Below are positions 28,307 through 38,526 of a DNA stretch of 64,000 nucleotides, piece by piece. Position 1 is the first letter of the stretch. Each line of letters opens with the position of its first letter. A model generated the notes under the pieces. That model searched no databases. It saw nothing but the letters and a program-made list of their open reading frames with translations, and had not been told where the DNA came from. The DNA comes from Trueperaceae bacterium (lineage in GTDB: Bacteria; Deinococcota; Deinococci; Deinococcales; Trueperaceae). The stretch is from assembly GCA_020431825.1 (NCBI GenBank), contig JAGQHN010000003.1:13197-77196 (forward strand). The letters run 5' to 3'. The position numbers were made by a program, and so were the translations under genes.

Positions 28307-31300
28307 GTGCAATTACGATCACTAACCCTTCATGGGTTTAAAAGTTTCGGCGACCGTGTAGTTATTGAGTTTGATCACGGAGTAACAGGTGTTATTGGTC
28401 CAAACGGTTCGGGCAAGTCAAATATCATTGATGGCCTTAAGTGGGTTACAGGTGGGGGTAGAGCTAGCCAGTACCGGGCAGGGGAAAAGACTGATCTCAT
28501 ATTTCATGGTGCGGATGGCAAGAGGAGCGTAAGCTACGCCGAAGTTGAACTCGAGTTAGTACGGGGCAAAGAACGAATTACTGTCAGTCGCAGTCTGATG
28601 CGTGATGGCAGTGGAGCGCTCAAGTTGAATGGCAAAAACTGTCGCCTCAGCGACATAGAAGATGCTCTGGCAGGAACGGGTCTGGCTCGAGGGGCGCTTG
28701 CCATTGTTGGTCAGGGCGAAGTAGGACAGGTGCTCACCGCAGATCCTGAAAAACTTCTCAATTATGTGGCTGAAGCTGCTGATGTTGCCCGGCTCAGCGG
28801 TCGTAGAGAGCAAAGTCAGGCGCGTCTTCAGGATGCAGCCACTAATCTGCAAAGGCTCGAGGACATTATGCTTGAACTCGAGCAATTTATAGAACAGTTA
28901 AAAGAAGAAGCGGAGCTTGCCGAAAAATACACAGCGCTTAGTCGCGAAGTTCTGCATTTGCGTTACACCTTAAGCTGTCACCGGGAGGAATCACTTGAAA
29001 AAGAAGTGACTAATTTGAGATTGCAGGATGCGCAGCTAGGTGACAAGCTCAGTCATAGCAGGCTGGAGCGCCGCCAAACAGAGGAGAGCTGGCAGGACAG
29101 TCGCCGCAAAGCCAGTGAGCTGGAAAAGAGATACCGGGAAGCGCTCACTCGAGCCGAGGCCCAAAAAGCCGATTACCGTATTGCTCAGGAGCGACTTGAG
29201 GCCGTCAAGCAGCAAGAGAGTGCAAGTGAGCGGGAAAGAGAAGCGCTCGAGTCTGAAACAGCCTTTATTGCTTCCATGCAGATGCCTGAGCAGCCTGCCG
29301 ATGACAGCGAAGCTTTGAGTATGCAGCTGCACCAGGCTGAGGGTTATCTCAAAGCCATAGAAAAACAAGTTGGTGAACTTAGCGGACAAAGGCAAAAGCT
29401 CGAGGCAGAACTAGCTAGCTTAAGAAAGAGCAAAGATCAGGAAACTCAGAAGGCGATTGCCTATGAGACCAGCAAACAAAGACTCGAGGCTCAGATCGAA
29501 GAACTGCAAGCCCGTCTTGCCCAGGTTGGTGATACGCAGACGCCCCAGGTTCTTTCTATGAGTCAAGAGCTAAGCAGGCTCGAGCAAACCTTAAATCTTG
29601 AGACCACAGCCTTTGAGGAACTTAAAGAAGAACTTGCTCTGGCCTTGCAGGATGGGGCACGTCTTGATGCAGAAGCAAACTCGCTACATAAGGCGGCGGA
29701 ACAAAGCAGAGCTGCCTTTGAAGCCCGACGTGGTTACGCTACGGGCTCCAAAATTGCGCTCAATTCTGCAATTGAAGGCATTCATGGGTCAGTAGCAGAT
29801 ATCCTTCGTATAGATACCGATTACCGACAGGCGATTGCCGCGGCGCTGGGCAGACGAGCTGAATACATCATTACCGAAAATGCAAGAGTGGCTGAGCGAG
29901 TTATTGACCATGTAAAGTCAGCTGGTGGTTGGGTAACAACCCTTCCCCTTGATCTGGTTAAGGGAAGACAACCTTTTTTGGATAAAGCAATCGCCCAGTT
30001 TCCTGGGGTACTTGGTCTGGCAACAGAGTTTATTGAGCTGGATGACGACTATCTAGAGCTTATTTATCAGCTTCTAGGTGGTACGGTTTTGGTAGAGACG
30101 ATGAGTGACGCAGTAAAGCTGGCTCGAGTCCATAAGCAGCGGCCCAGACTGGTGAGTCTGGATGGGGGCATCATGGAGAATTATGGTGCCATGTCGGGGG
30201 GGCAGAGCAAAACCAATGTTTCTGTGCTTGGCGCAGCCAAAGACGTTGAAGATACCGAAAGCGAAGCTCTACTGGCAAAACAACGGGCCAATGCCCAGCA
30301 AGCTCGAGTCACGGAACTGCAAGAGCGTAGCAAGGCCAAGCTAGCCCTCATCCATGAGCTAAAACCTCAGGTTAACAAAGCAAAACTTGCGCTCACCCAG
30401 GTTGAGCAGGAGACTCGAGTTCAGTCCTCTCTGAAAGTAGAACTCGAGCGCCAGTTGAAGGGAGCAGAACAGGCCCTGTCTATGCTTGTGAAACCAGAAT
30501 CAACCCAGTCAGGTGAAAACCTGGCCCTCCTTGAGGCAAATCTTGGTGAACTGCTGAGTCAGGAACAAAAGCTCCAGGCAGGTCAGCGTGAGCAGCAAAA
30601 CCACCTCAGAGATCTTAAAGAAGCACTCAATCTTGCGCTGGAACGCAGGCAGACCTTCAGCAGCGCCCTTAAACAATATGAAGCAAATCAACTGCGTTTA
30701 GCAACGCTAAAGCAAAAGCTAGCTGCGGTACAGGCTGATAAAGAACTTATTCGCACGGCGCTAAATGAAGCTGAGCAGGCACTGCATAAGGCCGAAGAGA
30801 ATTTGCCAAAGGATCTAAAGGAACATCAGGAAAGCTACGCGACTGCCCTTGCCCAGGCGCAGGAACTCGAGCAAAAGCTAAGCGACTTTACCGAATTGCA
30901 GGCAGAACTTGCTCAAGCGCTCGAGTCGGTAAAAATCACGCTGGCACGCCGTGAGGCTGCTCTTGAAATTGCTACTGAGGAACGTAAGGCATTTCCCATG
31001 GGACTCGAGCGCTTAGAGCAAAGCCAGCGAATTTGCCGTGACCGCCTTTCAGTAGCCGAGCAGGAACTCGAGGCGATTGGTCCGGTAAATCACCGTGCAG
31101 CTCAGGACCTGCAACAGCAAAAAGAGCGGTATGAGGATGTGCAGGTGCAAAGCGTGCAGGCAACCTTAGCGGTTAGTGAACTTGAGGCCGTACTCGAGCG
31201 CATAGATCATGAGGTGACCAGCAAGTTAAGACACGCCGTTAATCAGCTCAAAATCCACTTCAGTCACTATGTAAAAGAATTATTTGGTGCCGATGCCAAG

Positions 31301-31693
31301 GCCAATGTTCTGGTCCATGAAGAAAATGATCGACCAAAAGGTCTCAGTATCATTCTGCAACCCCCAGGCAAGCAGACCCAGTCGCTTAATTTGTTGTCGG
31401 TAGGCGAAAGAACGATGGGCGCTATGGCGTTTCTTTTCTCGCTGCTTCAGGGGCAAGACAATAAGCGCTTGCCCATAGCCATCCTGGATGAAGTGGATGC
31501 GCCCCTTGATGAGGCAAATATCCGGCGTTTTTGCACCTTTGTGGATCATCTGGCAAAGCAGGGGACACAATTTGTACTTATCACGCACCAGAAAGCCACC
31601 TTTGAAATTGCCAATGTTCTATGGGGTATTACCTCAGAAAAAGGCGTGAGTCGGGTCTTTAGTATTAGCCGCAACGAATACGAGGCGGCTTAA
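28307..31693 (+). CDS. smc: Chromosome partition protein SMC
   Basis: An ATPase that folds and segregates the chromosome with ScpA and ScpB (not in this window). The 1128 residues follow the SMC plan: Walker A GPNGSGKSN at 31-39; a first coiled coil to about 470; a hinge with KIALNSAIEGIHGSVADIL and MSGGQSK-type glycines near 480-635; a second coiled coil; signature LSVGERTMGAMAF; and Walker B LPIAILDEVDAPLD. The signature has V where LSGGE is usual. It starts with GTG, fixed by MQLRSLTLHGFKSFGDR. Eighteen CTCGAG hexamers lie in this gene, mostly as Leu-Glu or Ala/Thr-Arg-Val codons. Confidence 0.97.
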   Translation: MQLRSLTLHGFKSFGDRVVIEFDHGVTGVIGPNGSGKSNIIDGLKWVTGGGRASQYRAGEKTDLIFHGADGKRSVSYAEVELELVRGKERITVSRSLMRDGSGALKLNGKNCRLSDIEDALAGTGLARGALAIVGQGEVGQVLTADPEKLLNYVAEAADVARLSGRREQSQARLQDAATNLQRLEDIMLELEQFIEQLKEEAELAEKYTALSREVLHLRYTLSCHREESLEKEVTNLRLQDAQLGDKLSHSRLERRQTEESWQDSRRKASELEKRYREALTRAEAQKADYRIAQERLEAVKQQESASEREREALESETAFIASMQMPEQPADDSEALSMQLHQAEGYLKAIEKQVGELSGQRQKLEAELASLRKSKDQETQKAIAYETSKQRLEAQIEELQARLAQVGDTQTPQVLSMSQELSRLEQTLNLETTAFEELKEELALALQDGARLDAEANSLHKAAEQSRAAFEARRGYATGSKIALNSAIEGIHGSVADILRIDTDYRQAIAAALGRRAEYIITENARVAERVIDHVKSAGGWVTTLPLDLVKGRQPFLDKAIAQFPGVLGLATEFIELDDDYLELIYQLLGGTVLVETMSDAVKLARVHKQRPRLVSLDGGIMENYGAMSGGQSKTNVSVLGAAKDVEDTESEALLAKQRANAQQARVTELQERSKAKLALIHELKPQVNKAKLALTQVEQETRVQSSLKVELERQLKGAEQALSMLVKPESTQSGENLALLEANLGELLSQEQKLQAGQREQQNHLRDLKEALNLALERRQTFSSALKQYEANQLRLATLKQKLAAVQADKELIRTALNEAEQALHKAEENLPKDLKEHQESYATALAQAQELEQKLSDFTELQAELAQALESVKITLARREAALEIATEERKAFPMGLERLEQSQRICRDRLSVAEQELEAIGPVNHRAAQDLQQQKERYEDVQVQSVQATLAVSELEAVLERIDHEVTSKLRHAVNQLKIHFSHYVKELFGADAKANVLVHEENDRPKGLSIILQPPGKQTQSLNLLSVGERTMGAMAFLFSLLQGQDNKRLPIAILDEVDAPLDEANIRRFCTFVDHLAKQGTQFVLITHQKATFEIANVLWGITSEKGVSRVFSISRNEYEAA

Positions 31694-31699
31694 GCGCGC

Positions 31700-31705
31700 T
31701 ATAAT
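31700..31705 (+). promoter_or_regulatory. Perfect TATAAT -10 box before smpB
   Basis: TATAAT in the 20-nt gap between smc and smpB, 8 nt before the GTG at 31714. It suggests that smpB has its own promoter besides read-through from smc. Confidence 0.5.
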
Positions 31706-31713
31706 TGCTTGTT

Positions 31714-32148
31714 GTGTTAAAGAATCGCCGAGCCACCTTTGACTATGAAATCCTCGAGACCTATGAGGCAGGTATTGCTCTTACCGGTAGCGAAGTTAAA
31801 TCTTTGCGAGAAGGTCAGGGTTCACTGAACGAGGCCTTTGCCCGGATAAAAAAGGGGGAGGTGTGGCTCGAGGGTATGAACATCCCGGTCTATCAGCAGG
31901 CCAGCTACAATAACCATGAACCCTTACGCAGCCGTAAACTGTTATTGCAAAAGAAAGAAATTGCTGAAATCGCCAGAGGACTCGAGCGCAAGGGGCTTAC
32001 GGTCGTACCTATGAGTCTCTATTTTAAAAGTGGCTGGGCCAAGGTAAAAATAGGTCTTGGTCGAGGTAAGAAACTCTATGATAAACGACAGTCAGAAGCC
32101 AAGCGCGATGCGCAGCGGCAAATTGAGCGGGTTTTAAAGCGTTACTAA
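31714..32148 (+). CDS. smpB: SsrA-binding protein SmpB
   Basis: Carries tmRNA into stalled ribosomes for trans-translation. The 144-residue protein is canonical: NRRATFDYEILETYEAGIALTGSEVKSLREG, LLLQKKEI, LYFKSGWAKVKIGLGRGKKLYDKR, and a basic C-terminal tail. I chose GTG at 31714 because of the TATAAT just upstream; TTG at 31705 would add three residues. The tmRNA gene (ssrA) is not in this window. The stop overlaps the next ATG by one base (TAATG). Confidence 0.96.
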   Translation: MLKNRRATFDYEILETYEAGIALTGSEVKSLREGQGSLNEAFARIKKGEVWLEGMNIPVYQQASYNNHEPLRSRKLLLQKKEIAEIARGLERKGLTVVPMSLYFKSGWAKVKIGLGRGKKLYDKRQSEAKRDAQRQIERVLKRY

Positions 32149-33365
32149 TGAGGCGGTTCCTTGCCCTTCTTGGGCTATGGTTTTTAAGCGTAAGTCTGGG
32201 CCAGATGGTTGTTATAAACGGTCAGGCACTACCAGGTGCGCGCAGCGATCTGGTAAGTGGCTATAGTTACGCACCAGCAACAGAGCTTGCCAGCATCATT
32301 AGTGCAGATCTCATTGATGAGGGGGACAGTTTGAGTTATGCGTTTAATGGTCAGGTCATGAGTTTTTCTGTCGCTAACAGTGCCAGCGAAGCACTGATAA
32401 ACACGAGTTCTCTAAGATTTAATGGTCAGCTCATTGCCAGCACAGCTGCTCTTCGCACAGAGGATGCAGTCTTTATTCCAGTACGGAGTTTTATTGACGC
32501 TCTAGGCGGCAGTATTGACTATATCCCTCAGGAGAACAGTGTGCTTGCCGTAATACCAAGAGCAAGCCTTAAACAACTGGAGTTTAAGCGTATTGCCAGG
32601 ACAGAGCGACTAAGCTTTACGTTTAGCGCACTTAGTCCGGTCAGTCAAAGCTATTTCCCAGATGAGCGCCGACTCAGATTTGTTTTTGGTCACCTTAATC
32701 CGGTAAACCCCTGGCAGGGAAGGGGAGACTATAGTGACAGCATCGAACTCAGGTTTGAAGAAGGTCAGGCGACTCTCGATCTGTTGCTTAGGCCAGATGT
32801 GACCTATGACAGTTTTTCTTTATCCTTGCAGGAGGGGTTTCAATTCAATCTTGATTTGTTTGAAGGGCAAGCTCAGAGTAGTCGTAGTCTGATTGTACAA
32901 TATGACCCTGAAAGCTTTGCCCTAGCCAGCCTATTGCCCGAAGCGACTGCAGGCTTTGAGGTAAGGTTGGTCTCTGGAAGTGATGCATCACTTCTGTATG
33001 CCGACACTGTCATGGTCTTGTTATCTGCTTCTGACTTAAGAGAAAAAAGCTTTAACGTGTATTATCCAGAATCTTATGCTCCTCCTTATTTGCTCGAGCA
33101 AGCCCTAGCGTTAGAACCTGCTCTGGCGCAAAAACTTAATCCGAGTCTTTCTGGAGAAGCAGACTTTCAGCGTGGTGCTGAGAGTTTTGCCAGACGCCTC
33201 AGTTTAAACAGTGGTTATCAGCTGCTTACTATTTCCGCGGTGCCGCTACTGGATCATGCCATAAGTCAGGCGTACTGGGTACTCGAGCTTTCACCTGATT
33301 TACTCGCTGACGCTAGTTTTCAGTCTGCCCTTAAAAGAACCTTGGCAGAGGTTATGGCTCAGTAA
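32148..33365 (+). CDS. Secreted protein with copper-amine-oxidase-N-like (stalk) domain
   Basis: A 405-residue protein with a signal peptide (FLALLGLWFLSVSLGQ). Residues 20-130 form a Cu-amine-oxidase N-terminal-like stalk domain (VVINGQALP, then DAVFIPVRSFIDALGGSIDYIPQENSVLAVIP), common in surface proteins. The following 270 residues are in the place where related proteins have an N-acetylmuramoyl-L-alanine amidase; the zinc ligands of Amidase_3 are not evident, though spacing such as FNVYYPESYAPPYLLEQALAL may be a remnant. An inactive amidase-like or AMIN protein is possible. It is coupled to smpB and to the GerMN gene by 1-nt overlaps. Confidence 0.72.
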   Translation: MRRFLALLGLWFLSVSLGQMVVINGQALPGARSDLVSGYSYAPATELASIISADLIDEGDSLSYAFNGQVMSFSVANSASEALINTSSLRFNGQLIASTAALRTEDAVFIPVRSFIDALGGSIDYIPQENSVLAVIPRASLKQLEFKRIARTERLSFTFSALSPVSQSYFPDERRLRFVFGHLNPVNPWQGRGDYSDSIELRFEEGQATLDLLLRPDVTYDSFSLSLQEGFQFNLDLFEGQAQSSRSLIVQYDPESFALASLLPEATAGFEVRLVSGSDASLLYADTVMVLLSASDLREKSFNVYYPESYAPPYLLEQALALEPALAQKLNPSLSGEADFQRGAESFARRLSLNSGYQLLTISAVPLLDHAISQAYWVLELSPDLLADASFQSALKRTLAEVMAQ

Positions 33366-33904
33366 TGGCAAACCGGTCGGTATGGTTTAAAGCCTTGTTG
33401 ACGCCGCAAAGTCTAATTGCTTTAGTTATTTGCCTGGCGACAATACAATACGCCCTCCCAATTTCTAAAGACATCATGAGACAGGCTCCGAAAATTGAAC
33501 TCGAGACCAGCAGCGGGCAAGCTGTAAGTAGCAGGGAAATCGAACTGGCTGTGTTTGATGACAAGCAGCTCGAGCGTCCTCTTTTTAAAACAGTAAGTGT
33601 TGCCGAAGACGACGCTGCCATTATCAGGATAATCGTTGAGAGCCTGCAAGACGAAATGTCTATCTGGCCTGCATCTCTTACGTTAGATACGGTGTTTTTG
33701 CTTGGAGAAGCCCAAACTGCAGTGCTGGATTTTAGCTTTGAGAGGGGCTCGAGTCAGCCCTCTCTGAATGACGAATGGCGGCTCTTGCGTAGTCTAAGCT
33801 CGAGCCTCAAGCGCAATGGCTATGCCAATCTAAAGATTCTTATTAATCATGAAGAGTCCTCTAGCTTTCTTCGCTATATTCGTCTGGATTCGGTTGACGA
33901 TTAA
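33365..33904 (+). CDS. Membrane-anchored GerMN-domain protein
   Basis: A 179-residue protein with one N-terminal membrane segment (LIALVICLATIQYAL). Its GerMN-type domain carries EDDAAIIRIIVESLQ, LDTVFLLGEAQTAVLDFSFER, and an LRSLSSSL ending, as in GerM and LpqB proteins that act in the envelope. It starts on the last base of the preceding gene, so the pair probably works together in cell-wall metabolism (inference). No terminator follows. Confidence 0.75.
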   Translation: MANRSVWFKALLTPQSLIALVICLATIQYALPISKDIMRQAPKIELETSSGQAVSSREIELAVFDDKQLERPLFKTVSVAEDDAAIIRIIVESLQDEMSIWPASLTLDTVFLLGEAQTAVLDFSFERGSSQPSLNDEWRLLRSLSSSLKRNGYANLKILINHEESSSFLRYIRLDSVDD

Positions 33905-34171
33905 GACCGATTTCGATACGACCTATACTGATTCCACGGGAAAGCAGTCCTGAACCACAGGGAGTGACTATGATTGCTGAGCGATGGAGAATCGTTGATG
34001 AAATTCAAATACAGTGCGATACAATCTGGCTTTGCCTGTTGTTCAAGCATCATGTTCAATGAATTTAGATACATCTTGTTCAGTGTAATATCGGTTCAAG
34101 ACTGTTTAAGAAGAACCCTACTAAGAGATGTTTATTTCATTAGGGATATTATTGGAATCTGTATTAGACCT
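33905..34171. other. Gene-free region (267 nt) with a possible 30-codon frame
   Basis: A short frame at 33970-34062 (ATG after AGGGAG, 30 codons, ends FKHHVQ) has a fair ribosome site but no recognisable features. A 91-codon frame in the other phase (33974-34249) runs into asnS on the opposite strand and is not convincing. Confidence 0.3.
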
Positions 34172-35464
34172 CTAGGGCTCCATTCGCGTGAGCATTCTGG
34201 GAAATGGGATGACCTCACGGACATGATCAACCCCGGCAATCCAGGCTAAGGTACGCTCCAGGCCTATTCCAAAACCGGAATGGGGTACTGAACCAAAGCG
34301 GCGCAGGTCGACATACCAGTTAATGGCAGCTTCGGGTAAATGGTGCTCCTTAATCCTTTGCTCAAGCAGCGCCAGGTCGTGGATTCTTTCAGAACCACCA
34401 ATGAGTTCGCCGTAACCATCTGGCGCAATGAGGTCTGCGCATTTGACCCGGGTTGGATCATTTTCAAAAGGCTGCATGTAAAAGGCTTTGCACTTGGTAG
34501 GCCATGCTTCAATAAAAATAGGCCGATCAAACGCTTCGCCAAGCGCGGTCTCATGGGGTGCACCAAAATCATCTCCCCAGCTAAGCTCGAGTCCTTTTTC
34601 CTTAAGCATACTCAGGGCGGCATCGTAACTAATACGTGGGTAGGCCCCTTTGGCAGCAGGCTCGAGCTTTGTCACGTCTCGCTCCAGCAGCTTTAGCTCG
34701 TAGGAGCGCTTTTCTAAAATCCGGGAAACCAGATAGGAAAGCATGTCTTCCTGAAGCTGCATATTCCCCTGATGATCGAGAAAAGCCACTTCTGGTTCGA
34801 CCATCCAGAACTCCAGAAGATGCTTGCGGGTTTTTGATTTTTCGGCACGGAAGGTCGGGCCAAAGGTGTAGACCTTACCAAAGGCTAAGGCTCCTGCCTC
34901 GGCGTAGAGCTGGCCGGACTGAGAAAGATAGGCTTTATCTTCTCCAAAAAGGTCTATTTCAAAGAGGTTGGTGGTATCTTCGGCAGCTGTGCTCATAAAA
35001 AAGGGAGCATCAAAGCGGATGAAGCCCCGGTCACTTAAGAAGTCATGAATACCGCGCTCGAGTTCGTCACGAATTCGCAATAAGGCCCACGGTTTACGGT
35101 GACGCAAATACAAATGCCGGTGATCAAACAAAAAGTCAATACCGTGCTCTTTAGGCGTTATAGGATAGTCGCTTGCACCATGAACGAGCTTAAGATCTGA
35201 TACGCCAAGCTCCACGCCTAGTGGCGATCTATCATCCTTGCGAACTTCACCTTTTAGCTGAATGCTGCTTTCCTGAGAAAGGCCTTTGGCCAGATCAAAA
35301 ACCTCTTCTGGGACTTCGTTTTTAACCACGACTGCTTGTATAAAGCCGGTGCCGTCGCGCAGTTGTAAAAAGGCGATTTTGCCGCTGCTCCTTACTCCTG
35401 TAACCCAGGCACTGAGGCTGACGGTTTGTCCTACCTGATTGGCTAAGTTTTCTATAGATATCAT
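34172..35464 (-). CDS. asnS: Asparagine--tRNA ligase
   Basis: Charges tRNA-Asn with asparagine. The 430-residue class IIb synthetase has an OB-fold anticodon domain (residues 15-105), motif 2 [28 protein letters not shown], and motif 3 [30 protein letters not shown] with the lysine-rich loop separates it from AspRS. Part of the minus-strand cluster aspS-HAD-asnS (16-nt gap to the HAD gene). A TAAACT box 6 nt before the ATG suggests its own promoter. Confidence 0.95.
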   Translation of the reverse strand: MISIENLANQVGQTVSLSAWVTGVRSSGKIAFLQLRDGTGFIQAVVVKNEVPEEVFDLAKGLSQESSIQLKGEVRKDDRSPLGVELGVSDLKLVHGASDYPITPKEHGIDFLFDHRHLYLRHRKPWALLRIRDELERGIHDFLSDRGFIRFDAPFFMSTAAEDTTNLFEIDLFGEDKAYLSQSGQLYAEAGALAFGKVYTFGPTFRAEKSKTRKHLLEFWMVEPEVAFLDHQGNMQLQEDMLSYLVSRILEKRSYELKLLERDVTKLEPAAKGAYPRISYDAALSMLKEKGLELSWGDDFGAPHETALGEAFDRPIFIEAWPTKCKAFYMQPFENDPTRVKCADLIAPDGYGELIGGSERIHDLALLEQRIKEHHLPEAAINWYVDLRRFGSVPHSGFGIGLERTLAWIAGVDHVREVIPFPRMLTRMEP

Positions 35465-35470
35465 GGTCTT

Positions 35471-35476
35471 AGTTTA
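35471..35476 (-). promoter_or_regulatory. -10 box of asnS, leaderless type
   Basis: TAAACT on the minus strand, 6 nt before the ATG, overlapping the gap after the HAD gene. Confidence 0.5.
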
Positions 35477-35480
35477 TCAG

Positions 35481-36299
35481 TCAGTCCGAACTTGTGTCTG
35501 CGAATTCAAGAGCTTCTTGAATAGCATCGACGGCACCACAATTATCAACGTCGTCTGGGGTAGAAGGATAGACATCTAAGAGTTCTTGTGGCGAATTTGC
35601 CATAACTCTGGGGTGAGCAACCGCCTCAAGCATCGGGATATCGCCGACACTATCACCAATGCCCATCGCCTGATCCTTGTCAAGTTTAAGGTGCTTGCAT
35701 AGCGTCCCAACGGCGCTGCCTTTAGATACCCCTTCTTTGGTAATGCTGACAAAATAGGTGCCCGGCTGAGCTGAAGCCGTAGCGACACCATGCTGGGTGC
35801 CTGAGGGTTTGGCGCTCAAAGCTAGCTCGAGTGCTTCTGTTGGAATAACCCACTGGGCGCGAATGATAGGTTCGGTAGCCAGGACCTCTTCCAGATCTTT
35901 CACGATGGCCTGGACGCCAATCATTTTGGCATGGGCTTCGCTAATGGGAGTGCGCCGCTCCACATACAGGGTATTAGGTGTGTAGAGTTCGAGCACCAGG
36001 CCTTTGGTGCGAGCAAAGTTAATGAGCTCGAGGGTTGCTGATGACTTGAGACCTGAAATTTCGATACTGTCGCCAGAACTTAGGGCAATATGGGCACCGT
36101 TCTGAAAAATATGGGGGTTATTGGGACCAAGCCGCTCTGCTACACGCCGGGCAACACCAAGGTTAGGTCGCCCGGTGCATACAGAAAACCGCATACCTTT
36201 GTCTTTGGCTCGCTCAACAATATCCCAGATGCAGGCTTCAACCTGTCCTGATTTGCCAATAATCGTACCGTCAAGATCCAGAATGACGAGGGGTAGCAT
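35481..36299 (-). CDS. HAD-superfamily hydrolase (Cof/IIB type)
   Basis: A 272-residue cytosolic phosphatase. Motif I is LVILDLDGTIIGKSG, motif II SVCTGRPNL, motif III the lysine in SITKEGVSKGSAV, and motif IV GIGDSVGDIPMLEAV. The cap between residues 80 and 185 makes it a IIB (Cof-type) member, which act on small sugar or nucleotide phosphates. It lies 2 nt after aspS and 16 nt before asnS. Whether it has a job tied to aminoacylation is unknown. Confidence 0.9.
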   Translation of the reverse strand: MLPLVILDLDGTIIGKSGQVEACIWDIVERAKDKGMRFSVCTGRPNLGVARRVAERLGPNNPHIFQNGAHIALSSGDSIEISGLKSSATLELINFARTKGLVLELYTPNTLYVERRTPISEAHAKMIGVQAIVKDLEEVLATEPIIRAQWVIPTEALELALSAKPSGTQHGVATASAQPGTYFVSITKEGVSKGSAVGTLCKHLKLDKDQAMGIGDSVGDIPMLEAVAHPRVMANSPQELLDVYPSTPDDVDNCGAVDAIQEALEFADTSSD

Positions 36300-36301
36300 G
36301 A

Positions 36302-38065
36302 CTAGGCATCCTCAATTTTCAGGTGCAAGTCTGCCAATTGTTTGGACTCGAGCTTATTGGGTGCTCCCGTTAAGGGTTCAACACCTCGCTGGTTTTTGGG
36401 AAAGGCAATGACGTCGCGAATGCTGCGGGTTTTACTGAGGAGCATGACAAGTCGGTCCAGACCCCAGGCAATCCCTCCGTGAGGAGGTGCACCGTAAGAT
36501 AGGGCGTCCAGGAAAAAGCCAAAGCGGGCCTGAGCTTCTTCTTTGCTAAAGCCAAGGGCATCAAACATTTTAAGTTGAGTGTCGTACTGATAGATACGGA
36601 GGGAACCACCGCCGACCTCATTGCCATTTAAGACCAGGTCGTAGGCCCAGGCTCTCACTTTGCCTGGGTCGGACTCGAGCCTGGCAAGGTCTTCATCATG
36701 TGGGCGGGTAAAAGGGTGGTGCATATAGGTATAGCTATTTGTCTCGGCATTAAGCTCGAGTAGGGGAAAATCAAGAACCCATAAAAATGCTAATTCGTCT
36801 GGGTCACCTATAAGGTTAAGGTCTGCTGCCAGCCTAAGGCGTACGGCTCCTAAGGCTTCACAGGTTTTTTTCCATGAGTCAGCGACTATTAAAATAGTAT
36901 CGCCATCATTCATCAGGTTCTGCAACTGAGTTTTTTCTGTATCGGAGAGAAACTTAGCAATGGGTCCAGTTAATTCCTCGAGGTTTTTTAGCCAGGCAAG
37001 CGCCTTGGCACCATGCGTCTTGGCATGTTCTTCAAGAGCGTCTAAGCCTTTACGGGAAAGATTGGCGGCGTGGTTTGCAGGTACAATAAGAGCTTTTACG
37101 CAGCCCCCTTGCTGAATAGCGGAGCTGAAACCACGAAACTCTGAATGAGCGAAAACTTCGCTGAGATCACTTAGCTCGAGGCCAAAACGTATATCTGGTT
37201 TGTCTGAGCCAAAACGGTTCATAGCATCTTGATAGCTTAGACGTTTAAAGGGGATGTCGATATCTTTGTTTAAGGCCGTTTTAACAACATGAGCCATAAG
37301 TGCTTCATTTAGTACAAGAATATCTTCCTGATCGACAAATGACATCTCGATATCAAGTTGGGTAAAGTCGGGCTGCCGATCAGCTCTTAAATCTTCATCT
37401 CTAAAACAGCGTGCAATTTGGAAGTAGCGGTCCAAGCCTGACATCATGAGCATTTGTTTGAAGAGCTGAGGAGACTGGGGGAGAGCGTAGAAATTTCCTG
37501 CCTGTAAGCGGGATGGGACAACAAAGTCCCTTGCCCCTTCTGGGGTTGAAAGCGTAAGCAAAGGGGTTTCAATTTGAATAAAACCTTCGGAGCTTAAAAA
37601 ATCCCAAATAGCTTTAGATATTTTGTGTCTCAAAAGTAGTGGCCTGGCGGCCTCAGGTCTGCGCAGGTCAAGATAGCGGTAACTTAAACGTAAGTCCTCA
37701 TTAACAGAATCGCCTTCAATGGTTCCGTCCACCAGGAATGGAGGTGTCTTGGCTTCAGATAAAATGGTAATGCTCTTAGCCACTACTTCAATATCACCTG
37801 TTGCCTGGTTGGCGTTGCGCATCGCTTCGGGTCGCAAACTGACCGTTCCTTCTACCTCAATGACAAATTCGCTTTTAACTTTTTCGGCGGTAGCAAAGGC
37901 CTCGCTATCTGGCTCAACCACAATTTGTACCAGACCTTCACGGTCACGCAGGACAATAAAGATAATACCGCCATTATTGCGGCTGCGATTTACCCAACCC
38001 TGTAAGAGCACCCTTTGGTCGGCGTGTTCTATTCTTAAACTACCAGCATAATGTGTTCGTTTCAT
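36302..38065 (-). CDS. aspS: Aspartate--tRNA ligase
   Basis: Charges tRNA-Asp. From the chosen ATG (38063-38065, [11 protein letters not shown], after CGAGG) it has 587 residues, the size of the bacterial-type enzyme with a GAD insert. It shows the anticodon OB-fold, [22 protein letters not shown], motif 2 [23 protein letters not shown], the GAD insert (residues about 285-410), and motif 3 [14 protein letters not shown] longer frame to 38155 runs back through a hairpin and is rejected. As an asnS is present, this may be the discriminating form; the sequence alone does not settle it. Confidence 0.95.
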   Translation of the reverse strand: MKRTHYAGSLRIEHADQRVLLQGWVNRSRNNGGIIFIVLRDREGLVQIVVEPDSEAFATAEKVKSEFVIEVEGTVSLRPEAMRNANQATGDIEVVAKSITILSEAKTPPFLVDGTIEGDSVNEDLRLSYRYLDLRRPEAARPLLLRHKISKAIWDFLSSEGFIQIETPLLTLSTPEGARDFVVPSRLQAGNFYALPQSPQLFKQMLMMSGLDRYFQIARCFRDEDLRADRQPDFTQLDIEMSFVDQEDILVLNEALMAHVVKTALNKDIDIPFKRLSYQDAMNRFGSDKPDIRFGLELSDLSEVFAHSEFRGFSSAIQQGGCVKALIVPANHAANLSRKGLDALEEHAKTHGAKALAWLKNLEELTGPIAKFLSDTEKTQLQNLMNDGDTILIVADSWKKTCEALGAVRLRLAADLNLIGDPDELAFLWVLDFPLLELNAETNSYTYMHHPFTRPHDEDLARLESDPGKVRAWAYDLVLNGNEVGGGSLRIYQYDTQLKMFDALGFSKEEAQARFGFFLDALSYGAPPHGGIAWGLDRLVMLLSKTRSIRDVIAFPKNQRGVEPLTGAPNKLESKQLADLHLKIEDA

Positions 38066-38093
38066 AAAGACCTCGGACAAACTCTGAAAAGAT

Positions 38094-38123
38094 AAATATC
38101 CAGTGCAGTAACACTGGATATTT
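38094..38123 (-). repeat. 12-bp perfect hairpin in the aspS leader
   Basis: AAATATCCAGTG and CACTGGATATTT enclose a 6-nt loop, 29 nt before the aspS ATG. On the minus strand it is followed by ATCTTTTC. It could terminate transcription from the lipoprotein gene upstream or control aspS. Confidence 0.7.
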
Positions 38124-38167
38124 GCTAGACCTGAGTTTAGCATGGTCAGCGCCATGCCGAAAATGTT

Positions 38168-38526
38168 TTAGGGCAGAGTTGTTGGCAAGCCGTTGCTGCG
38201 GTTGCCGCGAACATAGACAAAGACAAAACCCGAGCCAGCATTTTGCGGAACAGCAACTTCAATGCGATTGCTTGTCCAGCTTGATGCACGAACGGCAATG
38301 CCACCATTGCCATAGACATCAGCACCAAGCAAGACATAACTGTCTTCGGCTTGACCTGCCAGACCGTCACCAAAATAACGTCCCTGGATGAGCATGGTGC
38401 CCTCCTGAGTTTGGGGCGAGGTTACTGAGATAAGGGTAGGTAGAACATTATTTTGAACCTGAAGTTTCGGTGCGCAAGCAGCAAGCAAAAATGTAGCTGC
38501 TAGAAAAAGGGCTAGACGTTTCAATA
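38168..38526 (-). CDS. Small lipoprotein with a TIG/IPT-like domain
   Basis: A 119-residue exported protein. AAGGAGG lies 5 nt before a TTG at 38524-38526, which gives MKRLALFLAATFLLAACAP with the lipobox cysteine at residue 17. A longer ATG frame to 38575 would hide the signal peptide and is rejected. The mature part (LISVTSPQTQEGTMLIQGRYFGD, then RIEVAVPQNAGSGFVFVYVRG) has the beta pattern of one TIG/IPT immunoglobulin-like domain. Function unknown. Confidence 0.78.

Noticed and set aside
33974-34249. A 91-codon plus-strand frame between the GerMN gene and asnS
   Set aside because: No good ribosome site, odd composition, and it runs into the end of asnS on the other strand.
38066-38155. 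Longer start for aspS
   Set aside because: The extra 30 codons cover a 12-bp hairpin and are not found in AspRS; the ATG at 38065 has a ribosome site.
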